DNA of 64,000 nt from Oscheius dolichura (lineage: Eukaryota > Nematoda > Chromadorea > Rhabditida > Rhabditidae): contig OW051492.1 of the NCBI GenBank assembly GCA_932521035.1, positions 5,270,001-5,334,000 of the forward strand. The letters are read 5' to 3'. Shown one piece after another: positions 41,629 to 56,049 of the stretch. The first letter of the stretch is position 1; every line of letters starts with the position of its first letter. The notes below the pieces were generated by a model that ran no database searches, was not told where the DNA came from, and was given only the letters and a program-made list of their open reading frames with translations. The position numbers were made by a program, and so were the translations under genes.

Positions 41629-42048
41629 ATGCCGTGTGATACCTGTAAGCTATTTTTCAATGTTTTTTTTCAGTAATTATTCGTTTCAGGTGAGAAAAAG
41701 CTTACAAAGATTGTTGGAGTCGACCCTTATCGCAACAAAAGTCACAACAAAACGCTTGGTGGCGGCGTTAACAAAGCTAATCCTTCTGGGAAAAAGAATA
41801 AATGGTTAGGAGTTGAGAAGAAGTAAGTTTTCATTTGATTGCAGTATCAACTGTTTTTCAGTCTATTCTACTATTATACATAATTGTTTAGGCAATTTCA
41901 AACTGATGTCCGCTGCAAACTATGCAAAATGTCTGTTCACCAATATGGAGCTTATTACTGTCAAAATTGCGCTTATCAGAAGGGCATTTGTGGAATGTGC
42001 GGTAAACGACTTATCAAGACTGCAAATTTGAAACAAACGAACGTGTGA
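41629..42048 (+). CDS. cript: Cysteine-rich PDZ-binding protein (CRIPT)
   Basis: A small zinc protein first known as a PDZ ligand of PSD-95 and also a component of the minor spliceosome. Three exons (41629-41644, 41690-41822, 41891-42048) give about 100 aa: MPCDTCEKKL (first CxxC), FQTDVRCKLCKMSVHQYG, YYCQNCAYQKGICGMCGKRL (CxxC pairs) and a C-terminal QTNV PDZ ligand, close to the family QTSV. The first exon holds only five codons plus one base. Identification is secure. Confidence 0.95.
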
Positions 42049-42167
42049 TATCCGAGGTATTTGTACATAATATTGTTTGCTACTATGAGTAGCTTATAAA
42101 CATTCAATCGATTGAGGATGATTCATTTTTGTGTGCAATATAAATAACATTGGAAAAAAAGCTTAAA

Positions 42168-43994
42168 TCAGTATTCTGATGGTGCCCATAACTTGAATGT
42201 TCGGTCAAAAGCGGAAGACATAATCCATTTTCCGTCCGGACTAATATCAACGCACATAATTTTTGTATCATGCCCTTGTAACTGACGTAAAGGCTGCCAT
42301 CCAGTTGTAGACCACAACTAAAATATAAAGCAATGATAAATCAAGCTAAAAACTTACTTTCAATGTACTATCAAAACCACTCGAAATTACGTAGAGACCA
42401 TTGCTATCAACTTTAACTTTACTAACAACGCTACTGTGTGCTGGCATTGTATAAACATGTTTTCGCATTCTTAGATCCCAAACTTTAATAGTATTATCTG
42501 CACTGCCTGTGACCATTTCGTATCTAAAAGAAGTAGATCGAATTAAAAAAATAGATTTACCCGTTTGGTAACCAATCACCGGTATATACTTCTTTCGTAT
42601 GCCCGTCTAAAAACATAATACACCGTCCCGTCCTCAAATCCCACACACGGCCATAGCAGTCTAAACCACATGTTAGTGCAACTGATCCATCCGGATGAAT
42701 GGAAATGTCAGTTACGGACTAAATATGTTAATATAAAAATAGACTTGAATTACCTTTGCATGACCTTCTTGAAACAGAACTTCTTCGCCTACATCTAAGT
42801 CAAACATTCTCCATGATGAATCATAGCAGGATGTGGCCAAATGACGACCATTTGGATGAAAAACAATGGAAGATATTCGCGACTCATGGTTTTCTAATTC
42901 AGCTAACGGTGTTTCTTTATCCAGAGACCAAAGAAAAAGGCTTCCTAAATAGTGTAAATCAGTTATATTGAAAACATCTAATCAAACCATCATGCCCTCC
43001 ACTTGCTACATTTACCGATGCTAAATCATTAGACACAAAAGCACCAGGGTGAAAACGAGCAGTTCCGCATTGTGTACTATGACCTACATAACGGATATAC
43101 CGTTCACATGTTTCTCGTTTCCATACATTCACGCTACCAGACCAACCTGCCGTTACTGTAAACCATATTTTAATAAATATTCTACTTTTCTCACTAATAT
43201 GGTTAGAATCAGGTGAAAATTCGGCCTGAGGCACTGGCCGTGTATCAGCAACCTGAGAAGCATGAAGATTTAGTTGTTGCGCCCACTTCTGGACATCTTG
43301 CTTCGCTAGAGCTTTCTCATGTGACTGTTTGCCTAGTTCTTCTCTTGCTTTCTCTAATCTAAATATTTTATTTTCAAAACATTAATCCAGAAATATCTAA
43401 ACTGTTTCACTGAAACGTACCTTGCTTTAGCGCGTCTTAATGAAAAATCGGCAATTGCGACACGTGTTGCTCTTAAAGCTTGTGGCCCTCGATGATACCA
43501 TGTGGTCATTTCTTCATCTTTGTTTTCGGATACCTTAGATATATAAAAATCAGTAAAATTAGTGGCTTACATCATCACTATGGAGTACGTTTGCTACTTC
43601 TTCTTCACTTAATGTTGAAAGGATAGCTCGTAAACGCTCTCTTCTATCTAATATATCTTCTCCAAAAAGGCAAATGGGTTGACTTAATTTTCGTAATTTG
43701 AGTTTTACCTAAACGCAATTTAGTTTAAAACAATGTGCTCTTACTTGTGTATCATCGGTGGGCAGCGTAAGAGTTCTAGCTTTTCTTCTACGTTCGAATT
43801 CGGCCATAACTTGCACATCATGTTTAGCTGGAGCTGGGACCGAGACAGTCTGCACAGGCGCGCCTCCTCCGGATGAAGTTTGGTTAGCCTGAAAATGCTC
43901 AATATGTGTTAATGTCAATTGAAAGAATCACCATAATTTGGCTCAATCCTTCAGCTGACGCCAAAGTTCCAAACTTTGGTCTACCCTCGGTCAT
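42168..43994 (-). CDS. prp-4: U4/U6 snRNP protein PRPF4 (Prp4), WD40
   Basis: Component of the U4/U6.U5 tri-snRNP. The start at 43994 ([19 protein letters not shown]) leads into the PRP4/SFM motif ([39 protein letters not shown]) and a helical segment. Seven WD40 blades follow (examples: [59 protein letters not shown]), ending [12 protein letters not shown] at 42168. Length of about 500 aa fits the family. Introns are about 36-60 nt and AT-rich. It lies 120 bp from the 3' end of CRIPT (convergent) and 140 bp from RPB3. Confidence 0.95.
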
Positions 43995-44135
43995 CTAAAA
44001 GTAAGCAGACTTGATCAATTCGACGTTCTCTACGATAGCAAGAGTGTAAACCCAGAAACGAAGCTATAGGAACTGTGAAATTCTTTATCATAAACATCAC
44101 AATGAGGATAATTATGAGATCTTATGTATTCCGCA

Positions 44136-45236
44136 TCAATGTACCATCGAGAGACCATGCGTTTGTAGTTCAATGCTAAGTTGATTTTGAAGCCCCTACA
44201 AATACTTCAATACCAAAAACTCAAATGTCCTTACCACAAGCTTTTGTTTAAGAACATTTATTCCAGATAATACTATGCGTTCAGCTTTTAGAGATCCCGT
44301 GCTTTCGACTAAAGATAAAAAAATAATTATAAAAGTGCAGAACATTTACCTGTAAACCAAAATTTATTTGGCTTTCCATTTGGATCGTATGATGCTTGAT
44401 GTTCTCCTTCCTCTAGTTGGGAATGCTCACTGCGCGGCCATTCCATTGGATTTGGATAAACGGTATGACGAAGAGCATTATCAGGATCATACTCAAAGCC
44501 AACACCACAAGTAGGGTTCCATTTAGCATGCTCTTTTCCAAATCCCTGCAAAATATCTACCATATAAATTTAACAATTTCTAACCTTTTTCGCAAAGCAT
44601 CTAAGATTTATTTCCTGGCCTTTTCGTAACTTAACAATTAAAATGTCGTCTCTTTGAGAATAATCTTCGTTATAAGTGGCGCGATTTTTCAGATGTATAC
44701 CGCATGCTGGATAAACCATTACTAACTGCAACAAAAAATAATTGAAACAAACGTTTGAATAGCATACATCTCCAGTTTGGTCTTGCGTTTTGCATTCTAA
44801 ATCACCTGTCGTAACAGCTCTAGTGGCTTCATCTCGGCATCTAACTTTTAGTTCGAACATTACCGAGCATGAGTCGCAAAATTCTGTACAGGTACACTCC
44901 TACAATAGAAATTCAAAAAGAATATAGCTATAACATACCCTTGCATACAACATAGCGTCCACAACATGATCCGAAACCAGGGGAATTAATCCCATACGAT
45001 GAGCTACAAATTCATCGTGGAGGACACTTGTGTTTGATTCAATCTGCACCCAGTCAATAGCGATGGTAGGCACCTGAAACATCTGCAATACATAATAAGG
45101 GTGTGAAAGCAACCTCTGCAATGAATACTCTTCTCAAAGCATTGGCGACGCTGAGATCCGTATCTTCAAGGGAGAATTTAACAATTATGTTACTTAACTC
45201 CGAAATATGAACAATGGGCTGGTTCGCATACGGCAT
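44136..45236 (-). CDS. rpb-3: RNA polymerase II subunit RPB3
   Basis: RPB3 pairs with RPB11 to form the alpha-like assembly platform of RNA polymerase II. Start at 45236: [20 protein letters not shown], then the conserved [31 protein letters not shown], and a zinc loop [12 protein letters not shown]. The insert domain is seen in [18 protein letters not shown] and [20 protein letters not shown]. The tail [13 protein letters not shown] helix (here GINVLKQKL) leads to a stop near 44136. Length of about 270 aa matches. It shares strand with PRPF4 and diverges from PSMA7. Confidence 0.95.
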
Positions 45237-46759
<1,523 letters not shown>

Positions 46760-47779
46760 TCCTCTGTTTCGATTCTCATTTGTACCGGTTTCATGTAATA
46801 TTTTAATTATGAACAAGTTTTTTATGTTTTGTCTTATTAGCAGAATATCCTTTACTACAACTTCAACAACTGATACACTTTTCGTCACGATTTTTGGCAG
46901 GCAATGTTTTTTATGCCTGGTGGGAGATTTATTGTGTACAAGGGTGTAAGGCAGTAAGGGTGTTTTCGGAGGTCGTGGCTACACCTGCTGTCACGTCGCG
47001 GCTTCCGGAAAGGGGTGTCCCGACGATTTGCATGAGAATGCTGCTCATTTTCGCACTTACCTCGCCCTTAGGTCTTGCTCGACAGCACTCGTACTCGACG
47101 TTTGGTCTCCATTACCGACTCCAAATTCAATCTGCTCACCGTTCGAGCTGCGTTTCTTTACTCCTGCAATGCAATTGGGGGCGTCACCTCAGCCAACTGA
47201 TTGCCAGAAGATGGTCCCGTCTTTCACACTTTCAGCTGATTGGCCGACATTCCTTCCTCGCGGCTATCTCTCAGGGAGTAGTTTTGGTAGAGAAAAACCC
47301 CCATTTGAGGGCGTACCTGATTGGACATTGTCCTTGTGGGCGACAGCCCCCGGAGGATAGTCTCTGTCCCCCGAGTCCTCCTCCTTTTTCGGCTAATCCG
47401 AAGGGGGACTGCTCTCTGATTGGCGTTAACTGGCCGAAGATGTTTTCAGCGGGCACATCCAATTAGCGTCCCGAGATCACCTCGGGCCCCTCCTTGTCGG
47501 ATAGTCTGCCAACGACAGATCATAAAACCCGTGTTTGTCCACGATCAACATGCTCTTCCCACCCGAATCTGCCTCGTTTTGTTAAGAAAAAACTGTGTGT
47601 CTTCTGGAAGGGGGCCCGGGGGTGATCTGTCATTACCGTTGGCTGACAGCCGGGAATCCACTTGACCCCCTCCACCTGCTCCTAAATTGCTTCATCACTT
47701 CTCCCCGGAAATCTCATTTTCATATTGTACCCCTCCTTGTCTCCTCGCTTCCTCCATCCTCCTCTTCAGACATAATTCT
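46760..47779. other. Intergenic region upstream of collagen XVIII
   Basis: About 1 kb with a sharp change from AT-rich to GC-rich DNA near 46,950. No supported gene. Presumed promoter region of the longest collagen XVIII transcript. Confidence 0.4.
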
Positions 47780-50700
47780 CTCCTCGTCCGTCTCCAGTCG
47801 CCGCGCTGGCTCGTCTCCTCCTTCTGTTGGTGGCCTCTCTGCGCCATGCGACGGCCGTGCCCAGCGGTGGGTCTTTCTGTCCCAATTAGCCCCGCTTATT
47901 CCCTCTTCCTAATGACAATTAAACCCAGGTGCCTGCCGGAAGTTTCCGGAAACCTCAGACGCGGGCCACCTCGGAAGCGCAATTTCGAGCGGGCCCCCCA
48001 AATAGACGTGAATTGTAGCTGCGACCCTGTTCTTTGACAAATCGCTCTTTTTTTGGGGAGCCGGTAGCAGCTGGACGGAGCTGGGGCACGGAGAAATATC
48101 CAAATTCAGAATATCGGGTACCTGATGCTCCCGAGTCCGTCCGTGTTAGGACCACCTCGACGTCGGCCACTCTCTGGTGGGATCCTCCCGGATCATCGAA
48201 GGATGTCCTCGTCAGGGGGTACACGGTGGAGTACGGGATAGGCGCCCCCTCAAGGAGGATAGTCATCGAAGGGGCCGACACCAACTCCTTCACCATAAAC
48301 GACCTTGGTAAGTAGAAATTATTAATTTGACAGAAGTGAGTTCAGTGCCCAACACGGCCTACGTCTTCGCTTTGAATGCCTACAACGAAGCCGACGGGGA
48401 GGACGGCGAGAAAGTGTTCGTCACCGCTACGACGCAACCCGGGGATGGTTGGTATCTTGTGGAGAGAGAAATACAAACACGTCTAGGTCCGTCATCAACA
48501 GCTCTGTGGCCACCGACGGCCGTAAGAGGGGTAGCCCGGGGAAATGGAGTGGTCGACGTCTCCTGGAAGGACCCCAACCCCGAGGAGAATTCCGTCGTCT
48601 CACGACTTCGCCACTACGTTGTCCAGTTAGTCTCAGCTGCGAATATTTGCAGGAGCCTCCTCTTTAGGTATGGCCCATATCAGTCGAATAGCCTCCAAAA
48701 GGTCCGATCCAACTCGAAAAGTGTCAAACTGACGGGCCTCCTCCCCGGGAAGGAATACGAAGTCGCCGTGAAGGTGGTGGCCGAAGATGGCAGAGAGAGT
48801 CCCTGGAGCATCCGAGACGTCGTCGTCACCCCTGCCGGTAGGTGTCCTCCCCGAAGAAGGCCATCCTCTTCTAGACCCAGCAGCCCAAGTGTCAAGGTAC
48901 GACTGGCAGGTGGACTTTACGAAGGAGATCACGGATGACGCCTTGGAGCTGGACGGATGGCAACAGTCTTCGGGCTGTCCCTCTCCCTATCCAACGTCGT
49001 TGGTCGTGAAAGCAGCCGAGGGAGGAGGACGAGCCCGGATCAGCAGCCCCGTCCTCCACCTCCAGAAGAGCGCGGCCATCTGTGTCCGGTTCACGTACTT
49101 CCTGAAACAGACGGACGACGGCCTGATCTCCATCGGGATATTCGACGAGAAGAGCCGATCCTCGAATGTCTTGAGCCAGCTCTCCCTCTCTACTCTCGCC
49201 AGCGACAAATGGACCAACGTGTCCTTCTCAATCCCAAAACAAAAGCACGCATTCAAGGTGGGTGACCCGTGCCCCCCGAAAAGAGCCTCTCAGATTATGC
49301 TGGATATCTTTTGGAGGAAGGAGGCGCCGTGGTTCTCGCTGTCCTCCCTGTCCATTGAGAGTGGCGTCTGCGGCCAGAAAGGCGAGAAGTTCGAGGGTCT
49401 GCCAGGTGAGCCGGGAGAAGTCAGTCCGGGATGAACAATGAATCATGTCAATTGTGACGGGCCAGGCGTCGCGTGCATCTCAAGGGCTTCTCCATCGGGC
49501 CATAATAGACAGGGCCCGGAGGAGTCTACTCAATCCCCACTCTTCCGTAATGGTCTCTGACTCCTCGGGGGAGTCCCACCACATCTCCCAGGGAGACCCC
49601 CTCCCGGGATCAACTATGCGTGTACGTGATTCCCCATTCAACCGGCCTCTTTGTTGTTTTTGTTCTTCTCAAGAGCAGTGTTCTTCCCATTTATCGATCT
49701 TCAACCCAATAGAAAGTGGCCCCCGGCCCGGTACAGTACATGAGAGTCGCAGGCAATAAAGCGAAGCGAGCCAATAAAGGGATTACCCTCAGGTCGGTGG
49801 CCCTCGTCCTCTTTACGACCCCTCCTAATCCTCACCTTCTTCCGTTGGCAACCACCACCAAAATTTTAATGCGTCCTGGCGACCACGGGGCTAGTAGCCC
49901 GGCCTCTTTTTCTCCTCGTGTCCCTGACCATTGTACGTGGCGAATGGTGGCCACCTTACTCATCTGATCGAGTTCCTTTGTGCCCACCTGTGTCCCCGAA
50001 CCCTCCAGTTTGTCTGGCTCAGTACTCCCCGGCCCCTTATCTTCGGACACCATCTCGAGCCCGTCAAAACCCGGGGATCAAGTTGTCCCACTGCAAATTC
50101 CTCGCTCCAGACAGCCCGCTCGATGTCTTCTCCACACATTTTTCTTCTCATTTCATTTCCATCGACAGCCCCCAGCCTTTTTTGGCCTTTTCAAGCAGAA
50201 GGTGTATATCTCGCCCCTGAAATCTTGTTCCTGGGGGAGTCCCTCTCCAAACTTCGCCATTGAGGAATAGCAGCTCTTTTTTGAAGTAAGCAGCTCCTTT
50301 TGTTCGTTCCAAAATGAAGTGTCAAAATATAATAACCCCTTCTGAAAATGGATTTACGGGTGGTTGTCATCCGTTTTTGTCGCCCCTCCTGAACCGGTCA
50401 AATCAGTCGAATAATTGCCTGCCAATTGTCCTCCTAAACCATGCCCCTGTCATATTTTGTCTCTGCGTATGCTAATGTGATGGATGTCCAATTCGCGCGA
50501 CACCGAGGAATCCCCATTCCGTTACGCTGGGGGGCACTTGAGACGACTCTCCTCCTGTCATCCTCTTCCCATGTCTTCGGTCCCCTCCCCTCTTCATTTC
50601 TCTTATCGTTCACACCTCTTCTGTCCATTTTCAGCAATATCCTGCTCGTAGCCTCTAGGGAAAATCCTCTATGGGCTCCGCCCCGCATCCTTCCTAGTTC

Positions 50701-53700
50701 CGAGCCACCATGAAGATCATCTTCCTCCCTCTCCTTTTCAGATTCCTCGTCCGAGCCGACCCCTATATTCTACCCGGAGGTGGGTTCGGTTTCCTTTCGA
50801 TCTCGGCAGCTCATCAATTCCGAGTCTCCTCGTCTGCCGCCAATATCTTTTCCCTTGGGAAAGAAGTTTTCTCCCTGACAAATTGCACAGGGAGTGTCAG
50901 TCTCGGGTGTAATGAGAAGAGGGAGTGATTCATCGGCTGATAGAGTCCTCGCCACAAACATCTGTCAGAGGCGAAGGCCCTTCAGATGGACCCGCTACAA
51001 GTGTTGTTTAACGTCGATCATGTCCGATAAGGACTCCCGGGGGAGGCGAGGCCAAAAACGACTCGAACCACGATCATTGCCCCTGGTTTCGTGTATAATT
51101 AGCCTCAAGTTGGGCGCTTTATGACAGGGCTGCGACAGAGGTCGACTGACTGTTCTTTTCGGTCGGAAACGGGGACGGGACACCGGATAAAAAGCTCGGT
51201 TACAGACGATGAGACGGAGGTGGATCTGCTTATCCCCGTCGAGGGAGCCCTCAATTCGGATCCGCGGGTTTTCCGAGCCAAGGGCATCGACAGTCTGCCG
51301 GCCATCGGAATTCAGGTGGGGGGAGATCCCATCGAGTCAGAATGTCCCCATTCAGAGAGGAGTCGAAATTGCCGTCCCCTACCGTCTCTACCTGCCTCGG
51401 AAGTTCTTCTCAGAGTTCTCTGTTCTTATCGCGGTTGGTGGTCCAGATCGAAAAATATGAAGCAGGCAACAACCGTTGCCTTATTGGCTGCTATTTTGAC
51501 CATCAAAACAGAGAGTAAAGAATGTTTCCAGGCCAAGCCGATGGACCACCGTGGTGGCTACCTCTTCGCTGTGGTCAACCCCTTCGACTCGTCCGTCGAC
51601 GTTGGAGTCCTCCTCGAGCCGGCCGGCAATTCCCACACCAACGTCTCCCTTATTCTGTCCGATGCCAAACGAGAGATCAGTGCAGCCGCCGCCTCCTTCC
51701 TTGTTCCGCAGTTCACCCAACAATGGACACAGCTGGCCTTCTCCGTGCGACGGGGGAGCATCACCCTCTTCTTCAGGTGTTCGCAGTTCGGACAGAAGGC
51801 GGTAGTCGTCCTCTCCCTGCTCGTCAAATAGAGAATATTCAGATCCCGCTGCTTCCTGACCTCATCATGGGCGACGCGCACAAGCTGTACATCGGAGGAG
51901 CTGGTCCAATCATTGGCTCTGGGTTCGAGGTCAGTCGGGCCCCTTTCCCCTTTCAGGAAGCGTTCACTGTCCTTTCCCCCGTTCCCACCTTTGCCCCTCT
52001 CGCCGTTTCTTTTTCTGTTCTCTTTTTTCTCCCACGTGCAGAATGACGATCAATTCTGCAGGTGTGCTCCTTGAATCAACGGTACATCTATCACTGGGAG
52101 CCCTGAAAGAACTGGTCGGCACACAGCTGTTGCTCCTCCTCCTAGCCCGCCTAGACGTCCGTCTCCATCTCCAAATTAGCCCTTGTTTTGTCTGCCCGTT
52201 CACCAGAATATCTTTGGCAAGAACTGGGAGAGATGGTCGGGTAGGAACCCGTGCCGTCGCCCGTGAGGTGTCCTCAGCTGTTCCTCCCCTTTTTGTCATC
52301 GGTAGGGGGAACTTTCCAGCCTCCTCCCCCGGTACCATAACAAATTTAGCTCGCCCCCTGCCACCTTACAATCCCCCGGCCCGCCATGATAGAGTTATGA
52401 TCCGGCCATCTCTGTTTCGCTCCTCGTGGTCAGTCCGGCCAGATGTGCCGACACCCCCCGGCTAGCACCTGCTGCTCATGGCTAAAAGCACGAGTCCCCC
52501 CACTTTGCAAAAGGGCATCCTAAACTTATGCCGGTGACCGTGCGTCTCGCGCCCTTTTCTCCTCTCTCCGTGACTATTTTTAGTGGCCGTCACCCCCACA
52601 GTCTGACCCGTCATCTCCCCGGTTTCGAAAGCCCCCGCTCTTCCTCAGTCGCTTCCCCTAAACACAAACAAATGTTTACGATCTTCTGATACAAGCCGAC
52701 TCAACGGTGTCCCTCCTCCCTCAAAAACAAGTCTGTATACTGGCTATTTTCCTCCCGTAATCTCCATTGAGACATGTGTTTTCTGCTCGTCCCTCCATAG
52801 TTTATTCTCCTTTTGCCCATCAATTAATTCTCCGTTCTTTAGCCATGCCACCTCCTTGGGGCCTCCTCCTCCTGGTCCCGCTGACCCTCGCGGTACCACA
52901 GGTCGTGGACAACCAGCTTTGGGAGGAGGGTCTCTTCCCGCCTGCCCCTCCCGGCCCCTCAGTGAACGTTTCCGAAGAAGACACCTTCCTCACCTCGCAA
53001 CCCGAGTACCCGCTGCGCAAGAAGAGGGACACTGAGTCCCAGATTCTGCAGCTCGGAGTGTCGGCGGACGCGTCCGTCCGTGCGGCGCGAAGCTCGAGCG
53101 AGTCTGGGGAGCCGTCCCAGTTGCCGCCGATCGAGCAGATCGAAGTCGAGGGAGACGAGATTGAAGAGGTTCGTTTCAGGGGGCCGTGCAGGAGTTGAAA
53201 ATCGTCGACGACCCCAACGAGGCCGCCAAACAGTGTGACGAGCAATGGGTAACTCTTTTCTCTTTACTTTTTTCACTTCTTTTTCGTATAGTGGCGCCGC
53301 AGAAAATCCCAAAAACTACGACAGGTAAGGCCGCTTGACTGTGCCGTACAGCTTTTCCCCGGGCTGGAACTCCCTCTCCACAACTAGCTCGATCCTCGTT
53401 GTGGAGAAGTTCGATGGCTATTTCCCTTTATCGTGGTGTAAATGTCAATCTTACCCGATTGGAGTCACTCAGCGATCTCTCTTTCTGTACGGAGAAATGC
53501 TCCTCTTTTAGGGAGAAGGATCTGGATTCGACAGAGGACAGAAGGATGAAGCTCCAGTCGTCGAGCTGCCGCCGACCCCGGCGCCCCCTCCTCCCCTGCC
53601 GCTGATGCTCCAAAATGGTATGCCTCGTCCCTTCAACCCCACCTTTTTACCCGGTCAAAACACTTTCAGACCGGGATGAGCGGGCCCTATCCGACCCGTG

Positions 53701-55872
53701 GTCCGATAGTCTCTTGCTCCCGTACCACCGCGAGCCCCAGTCCGGCTACTATCGTAGCTCCGGTGGCGGTCTAGGTTATTTTGAGAGTGACATATAGAGG
53801 GCATGTTTTGCCGCCGCATGACTGTTTGGTGCCGGGGCGTAGGGGCCGGGGTGTGTCATACTGTAGCCCATAAGACATTTACCGCATATGAAATATCGAT
53901 TTCAGTGGGTCCCAAAGGCGATCGAGGAGATGCCGGACCACCAGGAGTCTGTGTTCAAGAGTGCCGAGATGGACGAGACGGGGCTCAAGGACCGCAGGGA
54001 ATTCAGGTAGATACCGGCTGTGAAAGGAACACAGTTTTAGGGACCTCCTGGGCCTCCTGGACCGCCTGGACAACATGGAACAGCAGATTCTACCGAGAAC
54101 AATGGAATGCAAATGGTACCTGGCTCTCCCGGCCCTGTAGGACCTCCTGGACCTCAAGGAATTCAAGGTTTGCCGAAGGTTTTAAAGGCATTAGTTGTTC
54201 AGGACCTCGAGGGGAGCCTGGTCTGCCCGGAAGAAACTTTGAAGGATTGACGGAGAACGATATTGAGAGGATTGTACGCCATCCGGCACTCAAGGTGTGC
54301 CCAGATGAGCCGCTTCTTCAAAACGACTTCAGGGTGAAAAGGGCGACAGAGGAGATGGCAGCAGCTATCCCCCATCCTCTGAGCAGATCTCACCTTATCC
54401 CGGAGAACTTCCTCCCTACAACCCGAATGTCCACTCGAACACAGTCAAAGGCGCTAAAGGTGATCGAGGAGATCCTGGACGCGATGGCTCTGGTGGAGTA
54501 CGGCTCTACGCCACCTCTATGGAATTGTTCGCCTCGGGAAGTCAGACTTCCATCGGTTCTATGGCCTTCGCCACCTCGTCGCAACAGCTCTACATCAAAG
54601 TGAACAACGGCTGGAAGGAAGTCATGGTACGCCATGTCTCTCTCTCCCCTACCAAATCCTCTTGTTTCAGCTGGGAGCATTCCACCCGATCGTGGAGCCC
54701 CGCCGTTCCCTGGTAAGTCCCCCTTTCCCCCTATTAACCGCGGTTAATTGATTGTAGTCGATCGTCTCGGACAACCAGAGTTTCCGTCCGAAAAGTCTAG
54801 AGTTCTGGGTGAGATAACTGTCGTGTCGTGCCCTCCGTAGTAGTCCTTTTGTACCGTCTCCCCACCGTAATCCCGCTTTCTCAGCGTTCAAAAGACGTCA
54901 TGTCGCTGCGTCGACCCTGCGCTCGACGTGCAGTCACGGTAACATTCCCCACTTCTGTTAGATAGGGCTAGGGCGACCAGAACCTCAGTTCGAACCAGTG
55001 GTCGTTGTAGTGCGCTGCACCGTGCCGTGCCCCCCACCCGTGACGTGATCCTTTCCTTCGGACACCTGCCACTCCATAGCACGGATTTCAGGAAGCCCCC
55101 GTTACCCAAGCCTTCGTCCCTCAGAACCAGCTCCTCCCTCAGCCGACTCCTCCTCCCTACCACGATGGCTCCACCCACCACAGGGATAAGATTGTCCATG
55201 TGATTGCCTTGAACGAGCCGATGAGCGGACACATGCATGGAGTGAGAGGAGCCGATCTCGCGTGTTACCGCCAGGCCAGGGCGGCCGGCTTCTTGACCAC
55301 CTTCAGAGCCATGCTCTCTAGCCATGTCCAGGTGAGACTGCCCCTTTAACTGGCCAGTAATAGATTAGGATGCTCTCCGTATTGTACACCAGGCAGACCT
55401 GGATACTCCGTTGGTCAATCTGCGCGGAGAGAGGCTCTGGTCCTCCTGGAGAGCTCTGCTCAACGACGGACAGAAGAGTGCTGCCCCCGTCTACTCATTC
55501 GACAGACGCGATGTTCTAGCCAACGATGCTTGGTGAGAGAATCTCGATGGCAAGGGAAAGGGAATATTCAGGCCAGACAAGCGGGTGTGGCACGGGTCAC
55601 AGACAGCCGGCCTTCGCGGAGGCGATGTTCGGGGAGGCGACGGTCGTAAGGAGGAAATTCGTGGAAACGACTACTGCGATGGCTGGCGCCGTAACACGAA
55701 CGACAAAAACGCCCTGGCCGGGGACCTGAAGAATCCCGCCGCGAGGATGTTCTCCGACGCCAAGATGATCTCCTGTGACCACCGGCTCATTGTCCTCTGC
55801 GTCGAGAACATGTCCAAATTCCATGGGGACAAAATCCTCCGCAAGAGAATCCCCAACGAAGTCGTCTGGTAA
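47780..55872 (+). CDS. cle-1: Collagen type XVIII (cle-1-like), with endostatin domain
   Basis: Basement-membrane proteoglycan collagen acting in axon guidance and synapse organisation. The longest form opens with a hydrophobic signal exon ([20 protein letters not shown], donor at 47867) that splices in phase to an FN3 domain at 48110 ([27 protein letters not shown]) and a second FN3 (48,520-48,830). A MAM/LamG-like domain follows (48,890-49,370), then the TSPN/LamG domain (51,200-51,830), a linker, Gly-X-Y collagen segments interrupted by gaps (53,910-54,490; [13 protein letters not shown]), the trimerisation/hinge region (54,500-54,720), and endostatin (55,190-55,872; [53 protein letters not shown]). 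Stop at 55870. Two further in-phase signal-peptide exons imply alternative starts. No ATG is visible in the first signal exon, so an upstream exon is missing. Inner exon limits are approximate. Confidence 0.9.
49432..50709. other. Large collagen XVIII intron / internal promoter region
   Basis: About 1.3 kb, very long for this genome, with no exon recognised. It precedes the middle-isoform signal exon and so probably contains that isoform's promoter. Another long non-coding stretch (about 52,080-52,840) precedes the short-isoform start. Confidence 0.5.
50710..50781 (+). other. cle-1: Alternative first coding exon of collagen XVIII (middle isoform)
   Basis: ATG followed by a signal peptide ([20 protein letters not shown]) and a GTGGGT donor in phase 1. 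The next acceptor, GTTACAG at about 51206, continues in the same phase into [14 protein letters not shown] of the TSPN domain. This isoform would lack FN3 and MAM-like domains. Confidence 0.65.
52845..53202 (+). other. cle-1: Alternative first coding exons of collagen XVIII (short isoform)
   Basis: A TCTTTAG acceptor two bases before the ATG, then a strong signal peptide ([20 protein letters not shown]). The exon runs to PPIEQIE; a 35-nt intron (GTCGAG..TTTCAG) restores frame into [21 protein letters not shown] dibasic KKRD lies at about residue 60. This form would carry only the collagenous and C-terminal domains. Confidence 0.65.
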
Positions 55873-56049
55873 TCTTTCATACTTTGTGCAATCCGACCCC
55901 ATCAATTCACTTAGGCATTTCTGTTGAGATTGAGGCCCGATGTTCTTTCATTTGCCATTTTTAAGCCATGTTGAGTTATTATTCATTTGTGCTGGACAAA
56001 ACATAATAAAGTTCACTTATTTTTATTTTTATTTGGGGGGAAACAGTGC

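Noticed and set aside
46894-47466. Plus-strand frame of 190 codons upstream of collagen XVIII
   Set aside because: No recognisable domain, out of phase with the signal exon, and without conserved-looking segments; judged chance frame in GC-rich promoter DNA.
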